64,000 nucleotides of DNA. Source: JAJXWB01 sp965246795 (GTDB lineage: Bacteria; Pseudomonadota; Alphaproteobacteria; Rhizobiales; Beijerinckiaceae). The DNA is taken from positions 62,001 through 126,000 of the forward strand of contig CBDFFN010000017.1 of the NCBI GenBank assembly GCA_965246795.1, in the 5' to 3' direction. Made by a program: the position numbers and the translations under genes. Below the pieces are notes generated by a model. The model worked only from the letters and a program-made list of their open reading frames with translations. It was not told where the DNA came from and did no database searches. Below, piece by piece: positions 6,317-15,606 of the stretch; position 1 is the stretch's first letter, and each line of letters opens with the position of its first letter.

Positions 6317-8338
6317 CTAGAGCGGCGGTCTGACCGGGGTCGCGCCCGGCGTCAGCTTGCCCGCGAAGGTGCCGGCACCTGAGTAGGCATTCGCACCGTT
6401 GATCGCGAGGCTTCCGCCCATCTCGCCGTATTTTGCCGCGCTGCCCGTTGCGCCTTGGTAGAAGAGACCGTTCAGCGCGGCGGTGCGACTGCCCACGTCG
6501 CCGGCGAGCGTGCCTGCAAAAGCAATCGACCCAGGCGCGTAGGTTACCTTGCCCGCATAGTTCGTCTGGTCGAGGCCGCTGATCGCGACCTGCCCGCTAT
6601 ACGTGCCGAAGTTGACGGTGTTCCGGAAGTTGCCGGTCGCGAGATAGGAATTGCCACCATTGCTGATCGTCGCGATGGCATGACCGACGTAGGTCGCCTC
6701 GCCCGTTGTCGGCATGTCGATCGGCTTCGCGGCGATACCGGCAACCCAGGTGCCCTTCTCCGCATTGATGCCTACCGGCCAGTTGGTCACTGCCTCGCCA
6801 CCGAAGCCCCCCGCGGACCAGAAGCCCCAGCGCGTATATTCGCAATCGCAGGGCTTTACGCCGCCTTCCTCAGTTGAAAATCGCGACAGAAACCGCTGGC
6901 TGTTGGCGCGAACGCTGTCGGCCGTGAAAAACCGGCCGTCGCCGAAATCGAACTTTTGCGTCGGGCCGGCCAGCGACACGTTGTTGCTGCTCATATCGAA
7001 GCCGCTCGTATGCTGCGGCCAGCCTTCCGGCTGCGTGCTTGCGATCAGTTCCGACTTTGCGCCGAAGCGCCGATCGCTCCGATAGCGACTCTGGTTCGGA
7101 TCGCTGTTCGGATTGGGGACGCTGGTGATGTCCTGCGGGGCGTTGATGCTGCCGCCCGTGAAGACCGGCGCGTTGCCGAAGTTATACGTCACGAGCTTCG
7201 CGGCCGTGCCTTCGGTCGGACTTTCCGGCGCCGACATCTTGAAGGTCGCGCCGACGCGCCCGGTGTCCTTGGAGATCACGACCGCGGCAATGCCGCTGGA
7301 CGCGGCGGTGTAGCTCGACTGCTCCGGTCGATTGACCGTGACGAGCGCACCGGTAAAGCCGACGAGCGTTTTCACCGGTGTCGGCGTCACCGGCGTCGGC
7401 GTCGTTGTGCCGGTCGACGTGCTTGCGGTCGGTTGCGCATTCGCCGTCATCTGTGACGCCGCACCCTGCTGCCCTTGTTGCGCGGACTGTTGTGCGTTCT
7501 GCGTCGTGCGGTTCGCGGGCGTGCCGTTCGGCACCGAGCCGCCCGAGGCGTTCTGGCCCTGACGCGACGCGACGTTGCTGGCATCGCCCGGCACATTGCC
7601 GACGCCCGCGGCACCGGCGCCCTGATCCGACGGCCTGTTCGTCGCGCCGCCGGACTGGCCGGGCTGGCTGTTCAGGGCCGTGTTCGTCTGGCCGATGTCC
7701 GCCTGCGTGGCGCGCTGTGGCGCGCTCGCATTGTTCGGCTGTCCGCTCTGCCCCTGCCCTGCGACGAATGTCGCGAAGCCCGGCCGCGAAACCGACTGCG
7801 ACGCGCCGGTCGGGGCACCGCCCGGTCCGATCGGCGTCACGACAAGCGAGCCGAAATGCAGCGTCGCGCGCGTGCCGGGATTGTCGCACTGGCCGCTGCA
7901 ATGATTGACGGTCGCAACACCGCCGCGCACGCCGATGGTCGCCGCCGGCGTCGTGATCGTCGCGCCCCCGGTGTGCGTCACCTGCCCGCCGACAACGCGC
8001 AACAATCCGCGTCCCAGACGCACCGACATCGTGCCGGTGCCGTCGGCCGGATTGTAGACGAACTCGTCGATGGTGATCTTGGAATTCGGACCGATCGTCA
8101 GCGATGTTTTGTCGATGAACATGATCTGCATGCTGCCGGAAGCCGACGTCTCGATCTTCTCGTTGCGCACGACCTGTGCGCCGATCTCCATCACCTTCTC
8201 GGTGCCGCCGGGCTGTGTCGAGACGGAGCGCGTGTTGACGGCGCCCGCGGTGCCGACACGCTCGGCCAGAGCCGGCGTCATAGCCGTCGCCGCCAGTAGC
8301 GATCCCGCGAAAACGCGAAGCAAGGTCGATCGCGACAT
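6317..8338 (-). CDS. FecR-domain protein with TbpB-like C-terminal barrel, probable secreted cargo
   Basis: The 673-residue protein starts with a cleavable signal peptide (about 1-26, ending ALA) with no lipobox cysteine. Next comes a FecR-type beta domain (about 45-150; FIDKTSLTIGPNSKITIDEF, MSVRLGRGLLRVVGG), then a long Gln/Thr/Ala/Gly-rich linker (about 190-330). The C-terminal region (about 480-670) has GEATYVGHAIATISNGG, NFRNTVNFGTYSGQVAISG and GTFAGKL, reminiscent of the eight-stranded barrels of TbpB-like and hemophilin-like proteins. The upstream TPR/barrel gene ends only about 18 bp before this ATG and resembles the Slam translocon, so this may be its cargo. An in-frame TTG four codons upstream is an alternative start. 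The ligand is unknown. Confidence 0.75.
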   Translation of the reverse strand: MSRSTLLRVFAGSLLAATAMTPALAERVGTAGAVNTRSVSTQPGGTEKVMEIGAQVVRNEKIETSASGSMQIMFIDKTSLTIGPNSKITIDEFVYNPADGTGTMSVRLGRGLLRVVGGQVTHTGGATITTPAATIGVRGGVATVNHCSGQCDNPGTRATLHFGSLVVTPIGPGGAPTGASQSVSRPGFATFVAGQGQSGQPNNASAPQRATQADIGQTNTALNSQPGQSGGATNRPSDQGAGAAGVGNVPGDASNVASRQGQNASGGSVPNGTPANRTTQNAQQSAQQGQQGAASQMTANAQPTASTSTGTTTPTPVTPTPVKTLVGFTGALVTVNRPEQSSYTAASSGIAAVVISKDTGRVGATFKMSAPESPTEGTAAKLVTYNFGNAPVFTGGSINAPQDITSVPNPNSDPNQSRYRSDRRFGAKSELIASTQPEGWPQHTSGFDMSSNNVSLAGPTQKFDFGDGRFFTADSVRANSQRFLSRFSTEEGGVKPCDCEYTRWGFWSAGGFGGEAVTNWPVGINAEKGTWVAGIAAKPIDMPTTGEATYVGHAIATISNGGNSYLATGNFRNTVNFGTYSGQVAISGLDQTNYAGKVTYAPGSIAFAGTLAGDVGSRTAALNGLFYQGATGSAAKYGEMGGSLAINGANAYSGAGTFAGKLTPGATPVRPPL

Positions 8339-8356
8339 TGATTCCCCCAAAGCCTC

Positions 8357-9730
8357 CTAGAACCGGAACGACGGCGCCAGCGACACCGAGAAGTTGCGGT
8401 TCTTGAAATTCGGCACCGTCGACGCCGTTCGCGTGTAGGCGACTTGCGCGGCGAGGCCGAGCCACTGGTAAATCGGCATGTCGAGCGCCGCGCCGACACG
8501 CCAGTTGGTGTCGCGTCGGTAGGTCACGGGATCGACGATCGTGTCCGGTATCCGGTAGCGGGTGTAGGATACGCCGCCGAATGCGGCGAAATTCCACGGC
8601 CGTTCCGACCATGTGCGGATCGGCGGCGCAAAATCGGTCGACAACACGACGTCCACGCCGGTCTGGTCGTAGGCATAGGCTTGATAGCGCGTGATGGCGC
8701 GGGCAAAGAACGGCCGCACCGTCGCCCGCCATGCGCCGAATGGCACGAAAGGCACCGGCGCGCCGATGTTCACATAGGCGGTGTACTGCGCGCCGTTCTG
8801 CTGTGTGGCGTTCGGGTACGGGCCGGAATTGAAGAAACGCCGCGACGAGACCTCGAACGCCGGCTCGATGAGGAAGCCGTTCAGCGACAGGAAGCGAGCC
8901 GACAGACCCGCACCGGGCGAGCCGAGATAGGGCCGGTCGCCAAGCAGCACGCCGGCACCGATGGCGTAGGGCCGAATGCTGAAACCCGATCCGTAGTCGC
9001 CGATCACGATGCGCGGGCCGGTATCGGCCTGCCCGACGCCGAGGTTGAGGCGGCGCACGCGAAATTGCTGCGTGTCGAGGAAGGCGGCGTTTGTCTCCCA
9101 GGTGTCGCCGCGCTGGTTCTGGAAATCGTAGACATGGCGCAGGCCGGCCGACACGAAGGCGTTGGTGTCCGGCCGCCGCAGATATTGGTTCGACAGCACC
9201 GCGTCATTGCCGAGCGCGCGCACCACCGCGCTATCCGGGCCTATCGTCGCGTTCGATTGATAACGCAGGCCCGCCGAGCCGAAGAAGACCAGCTGGTTGT
9301 CGGCCACGCGTCGGTCGATCTCGCGCAGGAAGCCGGTGACCTTCTCGCGCACGTCTTCGGGCGTATCGGTGCCGGCGAGCGCCGCCTCGAAATTGGCACG
9401 CGCCATCTCGTAGGAGCCGAGCTTAAAATAAAGCACGCCAAGCTCGAGCCGCACGCGCGGCAGGTTGGCGTTGTAAAACAGCATGCGCTCAAGCGCGCCG
9501 ATCGCCGCTTCCTGATCGCCGAGCGCGGCCTGCAACGAGGCGTAACGGAACGCGGCATCGAGATCGTTCGGCTTCGACAGCATGCGCTGGAACAGCGCTT
9601 CCGCCTCGGCACGCTGTTCCGCCTCCGACGCCTGCGCGCGAACCGGCGTCGCGGCGAGGAACGACGCGAACACGACACTCAGGAAAAGGAAGGCGACGGT
9701 CCGCACCGCACCGCCCGAACGACGCAACAA
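8357..9730 (-). CDS. TPR plus outer-membrane beta-barrel protein, Slam-like (DUF560/SlipAM type)
   Basis: A signal peptide (about 1-32, ending PVRAQ) is followed by a periplasmic TPR-like region (about 35-140; LFQRMLSKPNDLDAAFRYAS, LERMLFYNANLPRVRLELGV, FKLGSYEMARANFEAALAG). The remaining ~310 residues show alternating aromatic/polar strands and end in Phe (SFRF), as in beta-barrel outer-membrane proteins. TPR followed by a C-terminal barrel is the architecture of surface lipoprotein assembly modifiers (Slam), the translocons of type XI secretion. Translation probably starts at one of two adjacent TTG codons near 9730 after an AGGGG; the exact start is uncertain. The FecR/TbpB-like gene follows directly. 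Confidence 0.72.
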   Translation of the reverse strand: MLRRSGGAVRTVAFLFLSVVFASFLAATPVRAQASEAEQRAEAEALFQRMLSKPNDLDAAFRYASLQAALGDQEAAIGALERMLFYNANLPRVRLELGVLYFKLGSYEMARANFEAALAGTDTPEDVREKVTGFLREIDRRVADNQLVFFGSAGLRYQSNATIGPDSAVVRALGNDAVLSNQYLRRPDTNAFVSAGLRHVYDFQNQRGDTWETNAAFLDTQQFRVRRLNLGVGQADTGPRIVIGDYGSGFSIRPYAIGAGVLLGDRPYLGSPGAGLSARFLSLNGFLIEPAFEVSSRRFFNSGPYPNATQQNGAQYTAYVNIGAPVPFVPFGAWRATVRPFFARAITRYQAYAYDQTGVDVVLSTDFAPPIRTWSERPWNFAAFGGVSYTRYRIPDTIVDPVTYRRDTNWRVGAALDMPIYQWLGLAAQVAYTRTASTVPNFKNRNFSVSLAPSFRF

Positions 9731-9888
9731 CCCCTAGGCCCCCGACTTGGCAATTACGTGCCGTCAGTGAGCGGTTTTGGGAGACGGCGAGTCAAGGCGA
9801 CGTTCGGCCAAACCCATGCCTTTGCAGGGGCTTGTGCCCACGGGGACACGGATTCGGGCCGATTCCCGGCAGCATAACGGCAATATGG

Positions 9889-9903
9889 TTAACGAAATTT
9901 TAC
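9889..9903. promoter_or_regulatory. CtrA-like box TTAA-N7-TTAC
   Basis: TTAACGAAATTTTAC has the two half-sites and 7-bp spacing of the CtrA recognition sequence. It lies in the 195-bp gap downstream of the minus-strand liv binding-protein gene and about 160 bp upstream of the Slam-like gene, the likelier target. Confidence 0.35.
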
Positions 9904-9925
9904 CAAATCTCGCCGATGGCGCAGC

Positions 9926-11134
9926 TCAGCTCTTCAGATAAGGGCACCCACCCTTTTCGATCGGCCGCCATGCATCGTCGGGGCTTACGGTCGATACGAT
10001 GTTGAAATAGTCCCAATCGCCCTTCGATTCCGCGACTTTCTTCGTGGCCAACAAATACATCGGGTGAAGCTTGCGGCCGTCCGGACGGATGACGCCTTTG
10101 CCGAACAGCGGGTCGTCCGTCGGGATGGCCTTCATCGCATCGATCAGCTTGATGCCGTCGGCGGCGCTCTTCGTCTGCGCCATCGCCTTAATGAGGTGCT
10201 CGGTCGCCGCATACATGCCGGCGTGCATGTCGTTTGGCTTCATCTTGGACGGGTGCGCAGCTTGGAAACGCGTCGCGAAAGCGCGCGTGCCGTCATTCTG
10301 GTCCCAGTAGAAGCCGGTACAGATTTTCACGTTCTGCACGGCCGCAAGGCCGAGCGCAGGAATGTTGGTGACGTTGAGAATCAACCCGGCGAGGCGCTGC
10401 TTGGCGCCGAGGCCGAATTCGGCGGCCTGTTTCAGGGACTGGTTCAGATCGCCGCCGGCGTTCGCGAAGCCGACGACATCGGCGCCGGATGCCTGCGCCT
10501 GCAGCAGGAAGGACGAAAAATCCGCCGTGTTGAGCGGGTGCCGGGCGGCACCAAGCACCTTGCCGCCGCCCGCGACGACGGCGTCGGCGCAATTCTGCTC
10601 GAGGTCTTTGCCGAAGGCATAGTCGGCGGTGATGAAGAACCAGTTCTTGCCGCCCTCCTCCGTCATCGCCTTTCCGACGCTGCGGCCGAGCGCATACGTG
10701 TCGTAGGTCCAGTGCACGAAGTTCTTCGAGCACATCGGGCCGGTCATGACGGACGAGCCGGCGCCCGAGCCGATGACAGCCTTGTTCTTCTCGTTGGCAA
10801 CGGCCAGCACGGCCAGCGCGACCGCCGAGTTCGGCAGATCCATGATGACGTCAACGCCCTCCTGGTCGAACCATTTCCGGGCGATGCCGGAGCCGACGTC
10901 CGCCTTGTTCTGATGATCGGCGCTGACAATCTCGACAGGCACGCCGAGCTGTTTCGAGAAATCGTCCACAGCGAGTTTCGCGCCGATGACGGAGCCGATG
11001 CCCTGATAGTCGGAATAGACGCTCGAGAGATCGTTCATGATGCCGATCTTGAGCGGCTTGCCGCTCTGCGCGAAGGCTCCACGCGCTGCGAAAGGCGTCA
11101 ACGCCGTCCCGGCGAGAAAATGTCTGCGGTCCAT
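9926..11134 (-). CDS. ABC transporter periplasmic substrate-binding protein (Peripla_BP_6)
   Basis: The 402-residue protein starts MDRRHFLAGTALTPFAARGAFAQ, a twin-arginine-like signal ending in an AFAQ cleavage site. It continues with a type I periplasmic-binding fold (KIGIMNDLSSVYSDYQGIGSVIGAKLAVDDF) of the leucine/amide-binding class. The ATG is preceded by a strong GGAGG. It is divergent from livH (179 bp between starts) and differs clearly from the second binding protein at the other end of the operon, so the transporter may take up more than one ligand. Members of this subgroup bind diverse acids, amides or aromatics, so the ligand is open. Confidence 0.85.
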   Translation of the reverse strand: MDRRHFLAGTALTPFAARGAFAQSGKPLKIGIMNDLSSVYSDYQGIGSVIGAKLAVDDFSKQLGVPVEIVSADHQNKADVGSGIARKWFDQEGVDVIMDLPNSAVALAVLAVANEKNKAVIGSGAGSSVMTGPMCSKNFVHWTYDTYALGRSVGKAMTEEGGKNWFFITADYAFGKDLEQNCADAVVAGGGKVLGAARHPLNTADFSSFLLQAQASGADVVGFANAGGDLNQSLKQAAEFGLGAKQRLAGLILNVTNIPALGLAAVQNVKICTGFYWDQNDGTRAFATRFQAAHPSKMKPNDMHAGMYAATEHLIKAMAQTKSAADGIKLIDAMKAIPTDDPLFGKGVIRPDGRKLHPMYLLATKKVAESKGDWDYFNIVSTVSPDDAWRPIEKGGCPYLKS

Positions 11135-11313
11135 CGTTTCCTCCAATATTTCGTTGAGACGATCGGTAGCCGGGCTTCCCGAGACCGGCAAGGTGGCCGC
11201 CGGCTGACCTTCGTAGGGCGCGCGCACGTTTGCGACGCCTCGCGCCGCTTGGTACGGATTTCGCCTGCGCGGACAACGGGGCCGCGGCTGCCCCGGTGCG
11301 ATTCCACGGTAAG

Positions 11314-12231
11314 ATGGAACTCTTCTTCCAGCAGGTCATCAACGGCGTCACGCTCGGCGCAATCTACGGCCTGATCGCGATCGGCTACACGATGGTGTTC
11401 GGCATCATCGGTATGGTGAACTTCGCGCATGGCGACGTTTTCATGCTCGCGACTTTTATCACGCTGATCCTCTATCTCGCGCTGACGCAGATCGTAGGCA
11501 TGACAATGCTGCCGCTCGTGTTCATCATTGTCCTGTTCGGATCGATGGCGCTGACAGCCTTCTGGAACATCGTCATCGAGCGCGCGGCCTACCGCCGTCT
11601 GCGCGGTTCGTTCCGCCTCGCGCCGTTGATCTCGGCCATCGGCATGTCGATCTTCCTGTCGAACTTCGTTTATGTCGTGCAGGGGCCGCGCAATAAATCC
11701 GTGCCGCCGATCTTCGACGACGTTATCCACGTTACGCAAGGCGGCACCTACGACGTCACGCTGTCCTACAAGCAGATCCTCATCGTCATCGTGACGGCCG
11801 TGCTGCTGACCGGCTTCTGGTTTCTCGTGAAGAAGACGTCGCTCGGCCGCGCGCAACGCGCTTGCGAGCAGGATATGAAGATGGCGGCGCTGCTCGGCGT
11901 CGATGTGAACCGCACCGTTGCGACGACCTTCGCGATCGGCGCCGCGCTCGCGGCCATCGCGGGCGTTCTCTACTTCCTCCACTACGGCGTCGTGAATTCG
12001 AACGACGGTTTCGTGCCTGGCGTAAAGGCATTCACGGCAGCGGTTCTTGGCGGCATAGGCTCGCTGCCCGGCGCGGTGCTTGGCGGCCTCATCATCGGCC
12101 TCGTCGAGACATTCTGGTCCACCTACTTTTCGAACGACTACAAGGATGTCGCAGCCTTCTCCATTCTCGCGATCACGCTGATCTTCCTGCCGTCCGGCCT
12201 GCTCGGCCGCCCCGACGTCGAGAAAGTATGA
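11314..12231 (+). CDS. livH: Branched-chain amino-acid-type ABC transporter permease LivH
   Basis: Inner-membrane permease, 305 residues, starting MELFFQQVINGVTLGAIYGLIAIGYTMVFGIIGMVNFAHG, which is the LivH hallmark. Repeated hydrophobic segments run throughout, and the conserved cytoplasmic loop (RACEQDMKMAALLGVDVNR) that contacts the ATPase is present. The frame is open 28 codons upstream, but the internal ATG fits the family. Its stop overlaps the start of livM (ATGA), so the genes are translationally coupled. Confidence 0.93.
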   Translation: MELFFQQVINGVTLGAIYGLIAIGYTMVFGIIGMVNFAHGDVFMLATFITLILYLALTQIVGMTMLPLVFIIVLFGSMALTAFWNIVIERAAYRRLRGSFRLAPLISAIGMSIFLSNFVYVVQGPRNKSVPPIFDDVIHVTQGGTYDVTLSYKQILIVIVTAVLLTGFWFLVKKTSLGRAQRACEQDMKMAALLGVDVNRTVATTFAIGAALAAIAGVLYFLHYGVVNSNDGFVPGVKAFTAAVLGGIGSLPGAVLGGLIIGLVETFWSTYFSNDYKDVAAFSILAITLIFLPSGLLGRPDVEKV

Positions 12232-13589
12232 CGCGCGCGTCGCAGTCCATCTCGCCGATGCGGGGCGCGCTGCGCGAGGCTGTCATTGCGGCACTTGCGA
12301 TGGCCGCACTGTCCTTCCCGATCATGCTACTTCGTACCGAGAACGACGAAGCGAACCGGCTCATCCTGCAATGGCGGCCGTTGTGGTTGCTCGTTCCGGT
12401 GCTGGCGGGCTTCTTTGGCCGGCTCGCCATTGCGTTGATCCGGCCTTCGCTCGCGCCGCCGAAACCGATCACCGCCGAACTCGCGACCGGACAGCGCCGC
12501 AGATCGAAACGCCTGATCTATCTCGTTGGTCTCGCGGCGATGGTTGCCTATCCCGTCGTCATTCTATTCGCGCTTGGACCGCAGGGCGCACTGAAATGGG
12601 TCGATAATTACGGCATCCAGATTCTGATCTACGTGATGCTCGGTTGGGGCCTCAACATCGTCGTCGGCCTCGCGGGCCTGCTCGATCTCGGCTACGTCGC
12701 GTTTTACGCCGTCGGCGCCTACACCTATGCGCTTCTGGCAACGACAGTCGGCCTGTCATTTTGGCTCTGCCTGCCGTTGGCCGGGCTTTTCGCGGCGCTT
12801 TGGGGCATCATTCTCGGCTTCCCCGTTCTGCGCTTGCGCGGTGACTATCTCGCCATCGTAACTCTCGCTTTCGGCGAGATCATTCGCACCGTTCTCGTGA
12901 ACTGGAGCGTAGTAACGAATGGCGATGCGGGCATCGCGCAAATTCCACGCATCACTTTTTTTGGCCTGCCCTTCACCGCCGGCGAGAGCGGTTTCGCCGC
13001 CTTCTTCGGACTGAAGTTTTCGCCCATCCACCGCATCATCTTCCTCTATTATCTGATCCTGGTGCTCGCGCTTGCGACCAACGCTGCCACGCTGCGCTTG
13101 CGCAAATTGCCGATCGGGCGCGCATGGGAAGCATTGCGCGAGGACGAGATTGCCTGCCGCTCGCTCGGCATCGACACAACGAAGACGAAGCTCACGGCTT
13201 TTGCCATCGGCGCGATGTTCGGTGGTTTCGCAGGCGCATTCTTCGCCGTGCGACAAGGCTTCGTGTCGCCGTCGTCTTTCACCTTCATGGAGAGCGCGAC
13301 GATTCTTGCCATCGTCGTTCTAGGCGGTCGCGGTTCACAGATTGGCGTCGCGTTTGCCGCCTTTGCAATCGTCGGGCTGTCCGAGATTTTGCGCGAGCTC
13401 GAGTTTCTCAAAGCGGTTTTCGGCAACGACTTCGATCCCACGCAATACCGCATGCTGCTTGTTGGCTTCGCGATGGTGCTGATGATGAACATCCGGCCGC
13501 GCGGCTTTGTATCGTCGCGTACGCCATCCGTCTCGCTCGGACAGGACGCGCGCGTCAGCGGCGCGCTCGTCAGCGAAGGGCGCGGGTGA
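12228..13589 (+). CDS. livM: Branched-chain amino-acid-type ABC transporter permease LivM
   Basis: Second permease, 453 residues. The N-terminal extension contains two extra hydrophobic segments, as is common in Hyphomicrobiales LivM. The core has YVMLGWGLNIVVGLAGLLDLGYVAFYAVGAYTYALLA and the coupling loop REDEIACRSLGIDTTKTKL. The ATG overlaps the livH stop, and the gene's own stop overlaps the GTG of livG. These four-base overlaps indicate a tightly coupled operon. Confidence 0.93.
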   Translation: MTRASQSISPMRGALREAVIAALAMAALSFPIMLLRTENDEANRLILQWRPLWLLVPVLAGFFGRLAIALIRPSLAPPKPITAELATGQRRRSKRLIYLVGLAAMVAYPVVILFALGPQGALKWVDNYGIQILIYVMLGWGLNIVVGLAGLLDLGYVAFYAVGAYTYALLATTVGLSFWLCLPLAGLFAALWGIILGFPVLRLRGDYLAIVTLAFGEIIRTVLVNWSVVTNGDAGIAQIPRITFFGLPFTAGESGFAAFFGLKFSPIHRIIFLYYLILVLALATNAATLRLRKLPIGRAWEALREDEIACRSLGIDTTKTKLTAFAIGAMFGGFAGAFFAVRQGFVSPSSFTFMESATILAIVVLGGRGSQIGVAFAAFAIVGLSEILRELEFLKAVFGNDFDPTQYRMLLVGFAMVLMMNIRPRGFVSSRTPSVSLGQDARVSGALVSEGRG

Positions 13590-14479
13590 GCAGCGGCAAC
13601 GCGCTGTTGCGCGTCGAACATCTGTCGATGCGCTTTGGCGGGCTTGTGGCGGTGGACGATCTGTCATTTGAGGCGCGCCGCGGCGATATCACAGCGCTCA
13701 TCGGCCCGAATGGCGCGGGCAAGACGACCGTGTTTAATTGCGTCACGGGCTTCTACAAGCCGACCGCCGGACGCATCGCGTTCGCACCGTCCGCCATGCC
13801 GACGGCGGAGCGCATCGATGCGCTGACGCAATCGCCGAGGCGCGGCGACACCGATGTGCATCTCCTCGAGCGCATGACCGATCACGAGATTGCGCGTGTC
13901 GCGCGGGTTGCGCGGACGTTCCAGAACATCCGCCTTTTTGCCGGCATGACGGCGCTCGAAAATCTCGTCGTCGCACAGCATCGTCCGTTGATGGATGCGT
14001 CTGCGTGGTCAATGGCGGGTCTTGTGGGGCTGCGCCGCTATCGGGAGGCAGCGGATTCTGCGCGCGATTTCGCGGTAGCTTGGCTCGATCGAATTGATCT
14101 GCGCACCCGCGCGGACGAGCCAGCCGGCGCCCTGCCCTATGGCGCGCAGCGGCGGCTCGAGATCGCACGCGCCATGTGCGCGCGGCCAACACTGTTGTGT
14201 CTCGACGAGCCCGCGGCCGGCCTAAACGCACGCGAGTCGGCCGAATTGAACGATCTGCTGCGGAAGATCCAGGAGGTCGACAAGACGTCTATCCTTCTGA
14301 TCGAGCACGACATGTCCGTCGTGATGGAAATTTCCGACCGCGTGATCGTGCTCGATTACGGTCGTAAAATTGCAGAGGGCACACCCGCGCAGGTGCGCGC
14401 CGATTCGGCCGTTATCGCAGCCTATCTCGGTGTCGAGGACACCGAAGTTGTCGCTGCCGAGCTCGAGATCGCGACGTGA
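13586..14479 (+). CDS. livG: ABC transporter ATPase LivG
   Basis: Nucleotide-binding subunit, 297 residues, from a GTG overlapping the livM stop. It has Walker A GPNGAGKT, a Q-loop region RTFQNIRLF, a degenerate signature segment (PYGAQRRLEIARAM in place of LSGGQ) and Walker B LLCLDEPAAGL, followed by the H-loop LLIEHDMSV. An insertion between Walker A and the Q-loop (FAPSAMPTAERIDALTQSPR and after) makes it longer than typical ~255-residue LivG proteins. The GTG start was chosen because it begins the conserved N-terminus. Confidence 0.92.
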   Translation: MSSGNALLRVEHLSMRFGGLVAVDDLSFEARRGDITALIGPNGAGKTTVFNCVTGFYKPTAGRIAFAPSAMPTAERIDALTQSPRRGDTDVHLLERMTDHEIARVARVARTFQNIRLFAGMTALENLVVAQHRPLMDASAWSMAGLVGLRRYREAADSARDFAVAWLDRIDLRTRADEPAGALPYGAQRRLEIARAMCARPTLLCLDEPAAGLNARESAELNDLLRKIQEVDKTSILLIEHDMSVVMEISDRVIVLDYGRKIAEGTPAQVRADSAVIAAYLGVEDTEVVAAELEIAT

Positions 14480-15219
14480 GTGCGCCGATCCTTTCGGTGC
14501 GCAGCGTCACTGCGGGCTACGGCGGCATACAGGCCTTGCATGGCGTCGATCTCGACGTCGGCGTCGGCGAGATTGTTGCGCTGATCGGCGCAAACGGCGC
14601 TGGCAAGACGACGCTGATGATGACGGTGTTCGGCGATCCACGTGCGAGCGCCGGCACGATCAACTTTGCCGGCGAAGACATCACGAGCATGCCTACGTAC
14701 GAGATCGCGAGAAAGCCGATCGCGCAGTCGCCGGAAGGACGCCGCATCTTTCCGCGCATGACGGTGTTCGAGAATCTGCAGATGGGGGTTATCGCGCGCG
14801 ACGGCGCGCATTTCGCCGACGATCTCGCGCGCATCTTCAACATCTTTCCACGCCTGAAGGAGAGACGCGATCAGCTCGGCGGCACTCTGTCCGGCGGCGA
14901 GCAGCAGATGCTCGCCATCGCCCGTGCGCTGATGACGCGACCGAAACTGCTACTTCTGGACGAGCCGTCGCTCGGCCTCGCACCGCTCATCACGAGACAG
15001 ATTTTCGGCGTGTTGCGCGATTTGAACGAACGCGAAGGCTTGAGCGTCTTCCTTGTCGAGCAGAATGCTTTTGGCGCGCTGAAAACAGCACATCGCGGCT
15101 ACGTCATGGTCAACGGTCGCATTACGCTTTCCGGACCTAGCGCGGAACTGTTGGCTGACCCACAGGTGCGTTCGGCATATCTCGAGGGCGGCGCGCCGAA
15201 GGTGGACGGTGCGGCATGA
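14476..15219 (+). CDS. livF: ABC transporter ATPase LivF
   Basis: Second nucleotide-binding subunit, 247 residues. Walker A is GANGAGKTT, the signature is TLSGGEQQMLAIARALM, Walker B is LLLLDEPSLGLAP, and the H-loop region reads FLVEQNAFGAL, where most family members have EQN-A, as expected for LivF. The GTG start overlaps the livG stop, and its stop overlaps the ATG of the next small membrane protein. Confidence 0.93.
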   Translation: MSAPILSVRSVTAGYGGIQALHGVDLDVGVGEIVALIGANGAGKTTLMMTVFGDPRASAGTINFAGEDITSMPTYEIARKPIAQSPEGRRIFPRMTVFENLQMGVIARDGAHFADDLARIFNIFPRLKERRDQLGGTLSGGEQQMLAIARALMTRPKLLLLDEPSLGLAPLITRQIFGVLRDLNEREGLSVFLVEQNAFGALKTAHRGYVMVNGRITLSGPSAELLADPQVRSAYLEGGAPKVDGAA

Positions 15220-15539
15220 GCAATTTCGTATCGCATATTTATCCCTTCAGCTCGCTGACAGCATTTCTGGCGAGCGTCGCAGCCATCGCCGCCGGACGCG
15301 CAATTGCTACGGCCTGGCGGTCCTGGTGGTGGATTTTTGTCGCGGCGATCCCGCTCGCGATAGCGGCGCGACTGCTCAACTTCATGCTTGTGGGGCAAAC
15401 GAGCACGATGCCGTTCGTGCTCCTGACGATTGCGACGACGACTTTGAGTGCGTTCGTCGGCTTTCGCGTACAACGCCGCTGGCAGATGGCACGGCAATAT
15501 CCGTGGCTACTAGGTGGCCGATCTATGACGAAGGATTAA
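15216..15539 (+). CDS. Small membrane protein of the liv operon (DUF6867-like)
   Basis: 107 residues with three predicted membrane segments (about 14-28, 37-58 and 64-84) and a basic C-terminal tail. The ATG overlaps the livF stop, so it belongs to the same translational unit. I recall a small membrane protein of the DUF6867 family in this slot in Bradyrhizobium-like genomes; that match is from memory. It may be an accessory component of the transporter. No function is known to me. Confidence 0.75.
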   Translation: MSNFVSHIYPFSSLTAFLASVAAIAAGRAIATAWRSWWWIFVAAIPLAIAARLLNFMLVGQTSTMPFVLLTIATTTLSAFVGFRVQRRWQMARQYPWLLGGRSMTKD

Positions 15540-15606
15540 TCCGCACTCGCTTCAAAGCGCTGCGGGCATAGCCTATGCTTTCGACGAAATTCCTGGAGAC
15601 TTCAGC

